DNA of 32,304 bases from CAWCLK01 sp963796225 (GTDB taxonomy: Bacteria > Actinomycetota > Nitriliruptoria > Nitriliruptorales > Nitriliruptoraceae): the NCBI GenBank assembly GCA_963796225.1, contig CAWCLK010000003.1, positions 1-32,304 on the forward strand. The letters are read 5' to 3'. The position numbers and the translations under genes were made by a program. How positions within the stretch are numbered: position 1 is the stretch's first letter; each line of letters begins with the position of its first letter. Positions 21,986 through 29,582 of the stretch are shown here, one piece after another. The notes beneath the pieces are model-generated. The model saw only the letters and a list, made by a program, of their open reading frames with translations, was not told the DNA's origin and made no database searches.

Positions 21986-24900
21986 CAGCTCTCCTCGGTC
22001 TTCTGGGACTGCGCGATGCGCTGGGCGTGCTCGCCCTCGGGCCGGTCCCCGATGGCGTCGACGTCGCGCAGGGCGTCCGGGTCGGGGCGCGGGGCCACCA
22101 GCGGGCCGGACGTCACGACCCGTCGACCGCGCGACCGGCGGCCCGGTTCGAGGTTGCAGGTCAGGGCCTTGGATTCCTGGATGGAGACGTTGGGGTCCGC
22201 CACGAAGCCGATCAGCTCGTTGACGGTGTCCCCGGTCACCAGCCCGTGGCTGGACCAGTGGTAGGGCAGCCCGATGGTGTGGACGGTGCGGCGGTTGCCC
22301 TTGCGGCCGATCTGGGTGGGCTGGATGCGCGGGGTCACCAGGGCCCGTGCCTCGATCTCGCCCCGGGCGGTGCGCACGGTGACCCACCCGCCGTTGGTGA
22401 TGCCCTTCTCGGCGGCGAGCTGGGGGGAGATCTCGCAGAACAGCTCGGGCATCAGCTCGGACAGCCACGACAGCCAGCGGCTCATCCCACCGGCGGTGTG
22501 GTGCTCGGTCAGCCGGTAGGTCGTCAGCGCGTAGGGGAAGTCGGGGTCGTTCACGGGGCGGTGGTAGGGGTTGTCGGGGCGCACCCACTGGATCCGCGCC
22601 GGGTTGACCTGCTGCGGGTACAGCAGGTTCTCGACCACCGACTCCTGGGGCTCGTAGTGGGTGGGCAGGGGCCCGTCGAGCAGCCCGACGGGCGAGAACA
22701 GCCACGCCTTGCCGTCGGCCTGCATGATGAACGGGTCGTCCCCGGCGATCGCGTCCACCCCGGTGGCGCCCTCCTCGGGGCGGTACGACGGCGGCCGTCC
22801 CGGCACGAAGTCCATCGAGTCCCCGAGCGTCTGCCACGACTCGGACTCGGCGTCCCACCACACGTACTTCTTGCGTTCCGACCAAGGGTTGCCGTCGGGG
22901 TCGGCCGAGGCACGGTTGTAGATGATGCGCCGGTTGTCCGGCCACGCCCAGGCCCACTCGGGTGCGATCCAGTTCTGTTCGTTCCAGGGCTTGCGACGCG
23001 CGGTCTGGTTGACCCCGTCGGCGTACGCCCCGACGTAGATCCAGCACCCCGCCTTCGTGGAGCCGTCGTCCTTCAGCTGCGTGTAGCTGGACAGGTACTG
23101 GCGTTCACCGTCGTCGCCGACCTCCCAGCCGGAGATCTCGGCGAGCACCGCCTCGGCCACGGGTTCGTCGTGGGGCCCGTGGGTCGGGTAGTCCCACGTC
23201 AGGTCGTGGATCGGCCGGTCCTTCGCGTCGGTCGAGTCGGCGTACAGGGCCTTGAGCCGCTTGCCCAGGTCGTGGATGAACTGCAGCTCGCTGCGGCAGT
23301 CCCCCGGCGGGTCGACGGCGGCGTGGTGCCACTGCAGCAGCCGCTGGGTGTTGGTGAAGGCCCCGTCCTTCTCGGTGTGGTTGGCCGCGGGCAGGAAGAA
23401 CACCTCGGTCTGGCAGTCCTCGGGGCGGACCTCGCCACGGTCGAACTCGGGGCCCGTACGCCAGAAGTCGGCCGACTCGGTGAGTTGGAAGTCCCGGACC
23501 ACGCACCAGTCGAGGTTGCGCGCCGCCGACCGGTGCAGCGCCCCGTGCATCGACCCCACCGTGGGGTTCTCGCCCATGATGAAGTAGCCCTCGACCGCCC
23601 CGTCCTGCATCGCGGTGACCGTGGTCATGTGCGAGTGGTCGCCGCTGATGTGGGGCAGGTGGCCGTAGCACCAGTCGTTGTCCTCGGTGGCCGCGTCACC
23701 GAACCAGGCCTTGAGCAGCGACACCATGTAGGAGCGGTAGTTGGCCCAGTACCCGGTGGCGGTCTCGTTGTAGGCGACGTAGTCGTCGAGCGTGACGTCC
23801 CGTTCCGCGTGGGGCATCATCAGGTAGCCGGGCAGCAGGTTGTACAGGGTCGGGATGTCGGTGGACCCCTGGATCGACGCGTGGCCGCGCAGGGCCATGA
23901 TCCCGCCGCCGGGGCGGCCGATGTTGCCCAGCAGCGTCTGCAGGATCGAGGCGGTGCGGATGTACTGGACACCGACGGTGTGCTGGGTCCAGCCGACCGC
24001 GTAGCAGAACGCCGCGGTCCGCTCGCGGCCGGAGTTCGAGGTCAGGGCCTCGGCCACACGGAGGAACTGCTCCTCGGGCACGCCGCACACGTCGGCGACC
24101 ATCTCGGGGGTGTACCGGGCGAAGTGGCGCTTGAGGATCTGGAAGACGCAGTTGGGGTGCTCGAGGGTCTCGTCCCGTTCGACGCGGGTGATGTTCTCGC
24201 CCCGCGAGCCCTCCGCGTCCCCGGCGAACTGGGCCTTCTTGCCCGCGGAGGGAGCCACCTCGGCCCCGACGTACTGCCAGCTGGACGGGTCGTACTGGCC
24301 CTTCTCGGGGTCCCACCCGGAGAACAGCCCGTCGAGGTCCTCGGGGTCGCCGTACTCGTCCGAGATGATCGTGGCCGCGTTGGTGTAGGCCACCACGTAC
24401 TCGCGGAACTCCTTGCCCTCGCTGAGCACGTGGTTGACCAGGCCGCCGAGGAAGGCGATGTCGGTCCCGGCCCGCAGGGGCACGTGGATGTCGGCGACGG
24501 CCGAGGTGCGGGTGAAGCGCGGATCGACGTGGATGATCGTCGCGCCCCGCCGCTTGGCCTCCATCACCCACTGGAACCCCACGGGATGGCACTCGGCCAT
24601 GTTGGAGCCCTGGATGACGATGCAGTCAGAATTGGCAAGGTCCTGCTGGAACGAGGTGGCCCCACCTCGCCCGAAGGAGGTCCCCAGACCGGGGACCGTG
24701 GAGGAGTGTCATATGCGGGCCTGGTTCTCGATCTGCAACGCGCCCAGCGCCGTGAACAGCTTCTTGATGAGGTAGTTCTCCTCGTTGTCCAGCGTGGCGC
24801 CGCCGAGGTGGGCGAACCCCAGCGTCCGGCGCAGTGGACGGCCGTCCTCGGTCTGCTGCTCCCAGGTGCGATCGCGGGTGTCCTTGACCTTCTGCGCGAT

Positions 24901-25269
24901 GCGGTCCATCGCCCAGTCGAGGTCCACGACCTCCCACTCGGTCCCACCGGGCCGCCGGTACAGCGCGCTGGTGACGCGATGGTCGCCGGTCACCAGCTGG
25001 TAGGTCGCCGCGCCCTTGGGACAGAGCTTCCCGCGCGAGATGGGCGAGTCCTCGTCGCCCTCGATGTCGATCAGCTCGCCGTCCTTGACGTACAGCTTCT
25101 GACCGCACCCGACGGCGCAGTAGGGGCAGATCGAGCGCACGGCGTCGGCCTGGGCCGTGCGGGGCGGGATGCCGGAGCGGGACCGCTTCGAACCGGCGGA
25201 GTCGAGCACGAGACCGGACAGGTCCCGGTGCTTGAGCTGGCGGATCACCGGCCAGTCCTGCAGGCCCAT
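21985..25269 (-). CDS. fdhA: selenocysteine-containing formate dehydrogenase catalytic (alpha) subunit
   Basis: A 1094-aa molybdopterin enzyme that oxidises formate to CO2. It must be read through an in-frame UGA at 24711-24709, giving selenocysteine at residue 187 in NQARI-U-HSST, exactly where FdnG-type enzymes have Sec or Cys. Homology is continuous on both sides (upstream DNEENYLIKKLFTALGALQIENQARI region; downstream PGLGTSFGRGGAT and GSNMAECHPVGFQWV). The N-terminal [4Fe-4S] motif is Cys48, Cys51, Cys55 and Cys83 (CPYCAVGC, KLCPKG). No twin-arginine signal is visible, unlike FdnG of E. coli. The ATG at 25269 has AGGAGGTGG just upstream. Function would need selA, selB, selC, selD and molybdopterin genes, none of which is in this window. 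Confidence 0.93.
24679..24697 (-). promoter_or_regulatory. bacterial SECIS element
   Basis: On the minus strand, GGTCCCCGGTCTGGGGACC forms a perfect 7-base-pair stem with a five-base GGTCT loop, beginning 11 bases after the UGA. From memory, E. coli fdhF has the same 11-base spacing and the same GGUCU loop, whose G and U contact SelB. The bulged U of the E. coli stem is not present here. Confidence 0.85.
24709..24711 (-). other. in-frame UGA decoded as selenocysteine (residue 187)
   Basis: TGA read on the minus strand interrupts otherwise continuous formate dehydrogenase homology and is followed by a His codon, as in the U-H active-site pair of known selenocysteine formate dehydrogenases. 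A SECIS-like hairpin starts 11 bases later. A single-base change or frameshift is not needed to explain the two half-frames. Confidence 0.9.
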
Positions 25270-25309
25270 GTCCACCTCCTCCGGTCGTCGTCGCACCGCG
25301 CACGCGCGA

Positions 25310-25340
25310 CGCCCCGACCCTAGACAGACGGGTCGGGGCG
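25310..25340 (-). terminator. strong hairpin between the PfpI-like gene and the formate dehydrogenase operon
   Basis: CGCCCCGACCC (25310-25320) and GGGTCGGGGCG (25330-25340) are perfect 11-base arms around a 9-base loop. It lies 40 bases after the stop of the PfpI-like gene and 41 bases before the fdhA start on the same strand. There is no T-tract. Termination of the first gene is likely; a role in the fdhA leader is possible. Confidence 0.6.
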
Positions 25341-25380
25341 GCGCAGCAGAACCGTGCTGACCGGTCGGACAGGGACCTCG

Positions 25381-25944
25381 TCAGCCGCGGGCGGACGCGA
25401 ACTGCTCGACCATCGCGTCGTTGAACGCGTCGAGGTCGTCGGGATTGCGGCTGGTGACGAGCACGTTCGGGCCGCCCTCGCAGACGACGACCTGCTGGTC
25501 CTGCCAGGTGGCGCCGGCATTGCGAAGGTCGGTCTGCAGGCTCGGCCACGACGTCATCTGGCGGTCCCGGACGACGTCGGCCTCGATCAGGGTCCACGAG
25601 GCGTGGCAGATCGCCGCGACGGGCTTGCCCTGGTCGAAGAAGCCCTTCGCGAACGCGACGGCGTCGTCGTTCGTGCGCAGCAGGTCGGGGTTGGCCACGC
25701 CGCCGGGCAGCATGAGGGCGTCGTAGTCGTCGGCAGAGACGTCGGACACCACGGCGTCGACCGGGAAGTGCGACCCGCGGTCGAGGTGCTCGAACGCCTG
25801 GATCTTGCCGTCGTCGGTGGAGACCAGGTCCGTGGTGGCACCCGCGTGCTCCAGCGCCTGTCTGGGGCTGGACAGCTCGATCTGCTCGGTGCCTTCCGGG
25901 GCGCACAGGATGGCCACGCGCATGCCGTCGAGGTCGTTCGCCAT
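25381..25944 (-). CDS. DJ-1/PfpI family protein (class I glutamine amidotransferase-like fold)
   Basis: A 187-aa member of the DJ-1/PfpI superfamily. It has the nucleophile elbow AAICHASW with Cys113 and His114, the early acidic residue in CAPEGTEQIEL (Glu18 region), and the conserved DALMLPGGVANPDLLR loop. Members are proteases, deglycases or general stress proteins (the B. subtilis SigB regulon includes one); which activity applies here cannot be told. The ATG at 25944 has AAGGA seven or eight bases upstream. It is divergent from the HTH/RsbW/sigma operon across a 197-base region with a large inverted repeat, suggesting joint stress control. A strong hairpin follows it. Confidence 0.9.
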   Translation of the reverse strand: MANDLDGMRVAILCAPEGTEQIELSSPRQALEHAGATTDLVSTDDGKIQAFEHLDRGSHFPVDAVVSDVSADDYDALMLPGGVANPDLLRTNDDAVAFAKGFFDQGKPVAAICHASWTLIEADVVRDRQMTSWPSLQTDLRNAGATWQDQQVVVCEGGPNVLVTSRNPDDLDAFNDAMVEQFASARG

Positions 25945-26066
25945 GTTCGGTCCTTGTCGTTGTTCGTGAAACGAGTCTGGGGGCGATTCCGGCCGCCCGT
26001 CACGGCCACGCGGTCGATGGCCACGGGACGCTGGACGTTCGTGGGCCGACGGCATGGCGGCGAGAT

Positions 26067-26092
26067 GTTTGACCACCCCAAGCAATGGGCAC
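26067..26092 (+). promoter_or_regulatory. candidate SigB/SigF-type promoter
   Basis: GTTT at 26067-26070, a 16-base spacer, then GGGCAC at 26087-26092, close to the SigB/SigF consensus GTTT-N14-16-GGGTAT (one mismatch in the core GGGTA). It lies about 50 bases upstream of the HTH gene that heads the sigma-factor operon, fitting autoregulation (inference). Confidence 0.45.
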
Positions 26093-26115
26093 CACCTGGT
26101 CGAGACCCCATTGCT
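26081..26115. promoter_or_regulatory. 9-base inverted repeat overlapping the promoter
   Basis: AGCAATGGG (26081-26089) and CCCATTGCT (26107-26115) are perfect inverted arms with a 17-base spacer that contains GGTCGAGACC. The left arm overlaps the putative -10; the right arm ends 26 bases before the HTH gene start. It could be an operator for that HTH protein or an mRNA hairpin. Confidence 0.6.
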
Positions 26116-26141
26116 GCTCACGAGCACGGGAGGCATCGACC

Positions 26142-26699
26142 ATGGAGACCGACACGTGGTGCTACGGCGTGTACCGACGGACGCAGGACGGCCAGTGGCT
26201 GTATCCCTGGGGTGAGCCCGTCCCGGGAGCCACGGACCTGACGGTCGGCGACGTGCTGCGCCTCGGACTGGCCGAGGGGAGCAACGGCGTGGCCGTCGAG
26301 GACCTGCCCGACCACCTGCACACCGACGCGCTCGTCGACCACGACGTCGAGTCCCTCGCAGCCGCGGGAGACCCGGCGGACTTCGCGGACCGCGTGATCG
26401 GCATGTCGGCCCCCGAGCTGCACGTGCGCGCCATGGTGACCATCTCCGACATCGCGGAGATGGTCGACGTGGCGCCGGACACGATCGCGGCCTACCGCTA
26501 CCGCGGGTACCTGCCCGAGCCCCAGGCCGTCATCGGTCGCACGCCGGTGTGGTCCCGCCCCGTCATCCAGCACTGGCTGCAGACACGCCCCGGCAACGGG
26601 TGGCGGACCGACATCTACGGCGACCGGGCCGAGCACGACGAGCGGGTGCGGCACCTGCGAGCGGCACGCCGCCAGAAGCGACAGCGCAGCCCGGCCTGA
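26142..26699 (+). CDS. helix-turn-helix DNA-binding protein (MerR/excisionase-like domain)
   Basis: A 185-aa protein. Residues about 99-146 form a MerR/excisionase-type winged HTH: VTISDIAEMVDVAPDTIAAYRYRGYLPEPQ, then a turn (GRTPVWSRP) and the wing/helix VIQHWLQTRPG. This pattern is common in small actinobacterial regulators. The first 95 residues are acidic and contain no motif I recognise (WCYGVYRRTQDGQWLYPWG). The C-terminus is strongly basic (RHLRAARRQKRQ), which may add DNA contacts. The ATG at 26142 has GGGAGG eight bases upstream. It heads an apparent operon with the RsbW-like gene (34-base gap) and the sigma factor. The inverted repeat just upstream is a natural candidate binding site. 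Confidence 0.8.
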   Translation: METDTWCYGVYRRTQDGQWLYPWGEPVPGATDLTVGDVLRLGLAEGSNGVAVEDLPDHLHTDALVDHDVESLAAAGDPADFADRVIGMSAPELHVRAMVTISDIAEMVDVAPDTIAAYRYRGYLPEPQAVIGRTPVWSRPVIQHWLQTRPGNGWRTDIYGDRAEHDERVRHLRAARRQKRQRSPA

Positions 26700-26733
26700 C
26701 CTGCTCGTCCCGGGGGCGGGGAAGGACCAGACG

Positions 26734-27117
26734 ATGGCGGCATCGACGATCCGGCTGGAGGTGCCGGCGCGGCCCGCGTTCCTGGGCCTGCTCCGTGTGA
26801 CGGCCGCCGCAGCCATCGCGGATGCGGCCGCGTTCCCCGACCTCGACGACGTGCGCCTCGCCATCGACGAGCTCGCCGCGGGCGCGATCGCGGACGCCCC
26901 GCCCGACGAGGTGCTGCGGGTGGACATCGACGTCCGCCCCGGCGAGCTGGTGGTCCGGGGGCGGCTGCGGGCCGGGGCGCGGACCCCATCCCTGTCCACG
27001 ATCGGCCGCCAGCTGGTCTCGACGGTCTGTGCCGACCACACGCTCGGGCGCGACCGGGACGACATCGTGTTCGACTTCACCATGGCCGTCGGCGCCCCTG
27101 GACGAACGGACAGGTGA
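26734..27117 (+). CDS. degenerate RsbW-like protein encoded beside a SigB-family sigma factor
   Basis: A 127-aa protein with the RsbW/SpoIIAB beginning (IRLEVPARPAFLGLLRV) and the helix VRLAIDELAAGAI. Compared with the active-looking HATPase at 16513-18039 (E-x3-N), Glu46 is followed at +4 by Gly50, so the ATP/Mg-binding Asn is missing. No DxGxG box is seen; the region reads GELVVRGRLRAGAR. The C-terminal IGRQLVSTV and DIVFDFTM match the paralogue at 19423-19869. By position it should be the anti-sigma factor, or a regulator, of the sigma factor 115 bases downstream, probably acting by binding and not by phosphorylation. The ATG at 26734 has AAGGA eight bases upstream. Confidence 0.8.
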   Translation: MAASTIRLEVPARPAFLGLLRVTAAAAIADAAAFPDLDDVRLAIDELAAGAIADAPPDEVLRVDIDVRPGELVVRGRLRAGARTPSLSTIGRQLVSTVCADHTLGRDRDDIVFDFTMAVGAPGRTDR

Positions 27118-27170
27118 CCGCAGGTGCGCACCCCACCGGGGCGCGGCAGCATGAAGGACGAGCGCCGAGT

Positions 27171-27184
27171 GGCGGCGCGCCGCC
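27171..27184. repeat. 14-base perfect palindrome before the sigma factor gene
   Basis: GGCGGCGCGCCGCC lies in the 115-base gap between the RsbW-like gene and the sigma factor gene. A perfect palindrome without a loop may be an operator half-site pair, but chance is plausible at this GC content. Confidence 0.25.
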
Positions 27185-27232
27185 GGATCCCCGGACGTCC
27201 GCCTGCGCGCCAGAGAACCCAGGGGGCTCGTC

Positions 27233-27973
27233 GTGTTCAGCCAACCGTGCGGCCAGGAGGCCGACGAGGCCGCACGATTCCGCGAGCTCCGACGCACCGG
27301 CGACCGTCGGCTGCGGGACCAGCTCGTCGAGGACCACCTGGGCCTGGCCACCGCGATGGCCCGGCGCTACGAGGGACGGGGCGTGCCCCGCGACGACCTC
27401 GTCCAGGTCGCGACCATCGGCCTGCTCAAGGCGGTGCTCCGGTACGACCCCGATCGCGGCCCCGCCTTCAGCTCCTACGCCGTCCCCACCATCCTGGGCG
27501 AGCTCCGCCACCACTTCCGGGACCACGGGTGGACCATCAGCGTCCCGCGCCGGCTGCAGGAGCTTCGTCACCGCGCGGACACGACCGCTGCCCACCTGGC
27601 CCAGGTGCACGGCCGCGAACCCACGGTCGACGAGGTCGCCGACCACCTGGGCGAGGACGCCGACAGCGTGCTGCTCGCCCTCGACGGCCTGCGCACCGCC
27701 TACGCGCCGGGCACGCTCGACACCGGGGCCGTGGAGGGGCTCACCCGCGGTGATCCACCGCAGGAGCACGCCGAGGACCGGGTCGTCGCCCGCCGTCTGC
27801 TGGCGACGCTGCCGGAACGGGAACGGCGCATCGTCGTGCTGCGCTACTGGGGCGGGCTGTCCCAACAACAGATCGCCGACCGGGTCGGCTGCAGCCAGAT
27901 GCACGTGTCGCGCCTGCTCCGACGCAGCCTCGCCTCGCTCCAGGCGACGGCCGGCGAGCCTCCGGCGCGCTGA
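27233..27973 (+). CDS. SigB/SigF-family RNA polymerase sigma factor
   Basis: A 246-aa group 3 sigma factor. Region 2 (about residues 25-95) has LVEDHLGLATAMARRYEGRGVPRDDLVQVATIGLLKAV with a shortened, typical SigB/F/G-type core and FSSYAVPTILGELRHHFRD. Region 3 covers about 105-165 (VPRRLQELRH, PTVDEVADHLG). Region 4 (about 190-240) has LPERERRIVVLRYWGGLSQQQIADRVGCSQMHVSRLLRRSL with the -35 HTH. The start is GTG at 27233 with AGGGGG upstream. In this family activity is normally held by an RsbW-type anti-sigma factor and released by a STAS antagonist; the RsbW-like gene upstream and the STAS gene at 13027 are candidates. It is the last gene of the HTH/RsbW/sigma operon. Confidence 0.93.
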   Translation: MFSQPCGQEADEAARFRELRRTGDRRLRDQLVEDHLGLATAMARRYEGRGVPRDDLVQVATIGLLKAVLRYDPDRGPAFSSYAVPTILGELRHHFRDHGWTISVPRRLQELRHRADTTAAHLAQVHGREPTVDEVADHLGEDADSVLLALDGLRTAYAPGTLDTGAVEGLTRGDPPQEHAEDRVVARRLLATLPERERRIVVLRYWGGLSQQQIADRVGCSQMHVSRLLRRSLASLQATAGEPPAR

Positions 27974-28142
27974 CACCTCCATCAGGGCACACGGCGCATC
28001 GGACGGGGTCTACCGACCTTCGTCCACTGTCGCCAGAGCATGGACACATGGTCACACCTGAGCGGTCGACGTCGCGGGGTCCAGCCCCCACCCTCGAAGG
28101 TGACGCCCCCGACCACCCCCGCCCTGCCCGAGGAGCTCACCC

Positions 28143-29162
28143 ATGGCCCGTTCCCGTTCCCGCACCCCCGTCGTCGTCGTCGCCGGCGCCTCCGCCGGCG
28201 TCGGGCGCGCCACGGCCATCCGGTTCGCCGAGGAGGGATGGGACGTCGGGCTGATCGCACGGGGCCGGCGTGGTCTCGAAGGTGCGGCGGCCGACGTCCG
28301 CGAGGCCGGCGGCCGGGCGCACATCGTCGCCTGCGACGTGGCCGACGCCGATGCCGTCGACGACGCCGCCTCGCAGTTCGAGCGCGAGCTCGGTCCCATC
28401 GACGTGTGGGTCAACAACGCGATGGTGACCGTCTACGGGCCGTTCGAAGAGCTCGAGCCGAGGGAGTTCCAGCGCGTCACCGACGTGACCTTCCACGGCT
28501 CCGTGTGGGGCACCAAGGCCGCCCTGAAGCGCATGCGGCCGCGCAACAAGGGTGTGATCGTCCAGGTCGGCTCCGCCCTCGGGGAGCGCGGCATCCCCCT
28601 GCAGTCGGCCTACTGCGCCTCCAAGCACGCGCTCAACGGGTTCATCGACTCGGTGCGTACCGAGCTGATGTCGGAGGACACCGGGATCAGCCTGCGTGTG
28701 GCCCAGATGCCGGCGCTGAACACCCCCCAGTTCGCCTGGGGCCGCAACCACCTCGACCAGCACCCCCAGCCGGTCCCGCCGATCTTCCAGCCCGAGGTCG
28801 CGGCCGAGGCCGTCTACCACCTGGCCACCCACTCGCGACGCGAGATCTGGGTCGGCGCGTCGACCGTCGGCACGATCCTCGGGGATCGCGTCTCGGACGA
28901 CCTCATGGACAACTACCTGGCCCGCAACGGCATCAGCGCCCAGAAGACCTCGGACAAGTCGCGGCCCGAGAAGCGCGACAACCTCTTCGAGCCGGTCGAC
29001 GACGACCTGGACTTCGGGGCCCACGGGCCCTTCGACGAGAAGGCCAAGCCGCGCAGCCTCGAGCTCGAGGTCGCGCGACGGCGTGGCGTGCTCGCCACCG
29101 TCGGCGCCACGCTGGCCGCAGGGGCGGCCGCGGTCTGGTTCGCCAACCGCGACGCGGCCTGA
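28143..29162 (+). CDS. membrane-anchored short-chain dehydrogenase/reductase (SDR)
   Basis: A 339-aa NAD(P)-dependent oxidoreductase. The Rossmann motif GASAGVG is at about residues 15-21, with Arg40 in LIARGRR favouring NADP; NNA is at 91-93, and the catalytic Ser144, Tyr157 and Lys161 are in VGSALG and YCASK. After the SDR core (to about 245) an extra charged region follows, and a C-terminal hydrophobic helix (LATVGATLAAGAAAVWFA, about 318-335) suggests a membrane anchor. Similar long SDRs occur in stress-type gene clusters of bacteria. The ATG at 28143 has GGAG seven bases upstream. It lies 169 bases after the sigma gene, enough for its own promoter, and 48 bases before the next gene. The substrate is unknown. 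Confidence 0.9.
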   Translation: MARSRSRTPVVVVAGASAGVGRATAIRFAEEGWDVGLIARGRRGLEGAAADVREAGGRAHIVACDVADADAVDDAASQFERELGPIDVWVNNAMVTVYGPFEELEPREFQRVTDVTFHGSVWGTKAALKRMRPRNKGVIVQVGSALGERGIPLQSAYCASKHALNGFIDSVRTELMSEDTGISLRVAQMPALNTPQFAWGRNHLDQHPQPVPPIFQPEVAAEAVYHLATHSRREIWVGASTVGTILGDRVSDDLMDNYLARNGISAQKTSDKSRPEKRDNLFEPVDDDLDFGAHGPFDEKAKPRSLELEVARRRGVLATVGATLAAGAAAVWFANRDAA

Positions 29163-29210
29163 CGCCTGCGACGCCCGAAGGAGGACGAGCACCACGACGA
29201 AGGCAGCGAC

Positions 29211-29582
29211 GTGCAATCCATCGGACGCACCACCTGGGTCATCCCGGAGGGTCACATCCCCTCGCGGAGCACCGGTCCCGAGCCGCAGATGACCAGCCAC
29301 GAGACCGCCAACATCCTCAACGCCGGTGACGACGACGCGACGGTCGAGATCACCCTCTACTTCACCGACCGCGAACCCGTCGGCCCCTACCGCGTCGAGG
29401 TCCCGGCCCGTCGAACCCGCCACCTGCGGTTCAACGAGCTCGAGGATCCCGAACGGGTGCCGCGTGACACCGACTACTCGTCGGTGCTCGTGAGCGACGT
29501 CCCCGTCGTCGTGCAGCACACCCGCCTCGACTCGCGCCAGGCCGAGCTCGGCCTGCTGACCACGGTGGCGTACCCGGCATGA
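29211..29582 (+). CDS. sensory rhodopsin transducer (ASRT, PF07100-type) family protein
   Basis: A 123-aa beta-sandwich protein that I recognise as a close homologue of the Anabaena sensory rhodopsin transducer. Shared segments include SIGRTTWVIPEGHIP, GPEPQMTSHETANILNAGDDDA, EPVGPYRVEVPARRTRHLRFN, and VPVVVQHTRLDSRQAE; identity to the cyanobacterial protein from memory is high along its whole length. No rhodopsin gene is in the window. ASRT-like domains have been proposed as small-molecule (possibly sugar) binding modules, and here the gene overlaps a GH15 glycosidase gene by four bases (ATGA), favouring a sugar-related role over light sensing. The GTG start at 29211 aligns with the family N-terminus. 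Confidence 0.92.
   Translation: MQSIGRTTWVIPEGHIPSRSTGPEPQMTSHETANILNAGDDDATVEITLYFTDREPVGPYRVEVPARRTRHLRFNELEDPERVPRDTDYSSVLVSDVPVVVQHTRLDSRQAELGLLTTVAYPA

Noticed and set aside
21985..25296. Formate dehydrogenase alpha subunit as a pseudogene split by a stop codon
   Set aside because: The stop is TGA at the exact Sec position, homology continues in the same frame, and a SECIS-like hairpin follows. Readthrough as selenocysteine explains everything.
22027..25323. 1098-codon open frame on the plus strand opposite fdhA
   Set aside because: Compositional shadow of the formate dehydrogenase gene; repetitive GDRV/LGHR-type residues, no recognisable motif.
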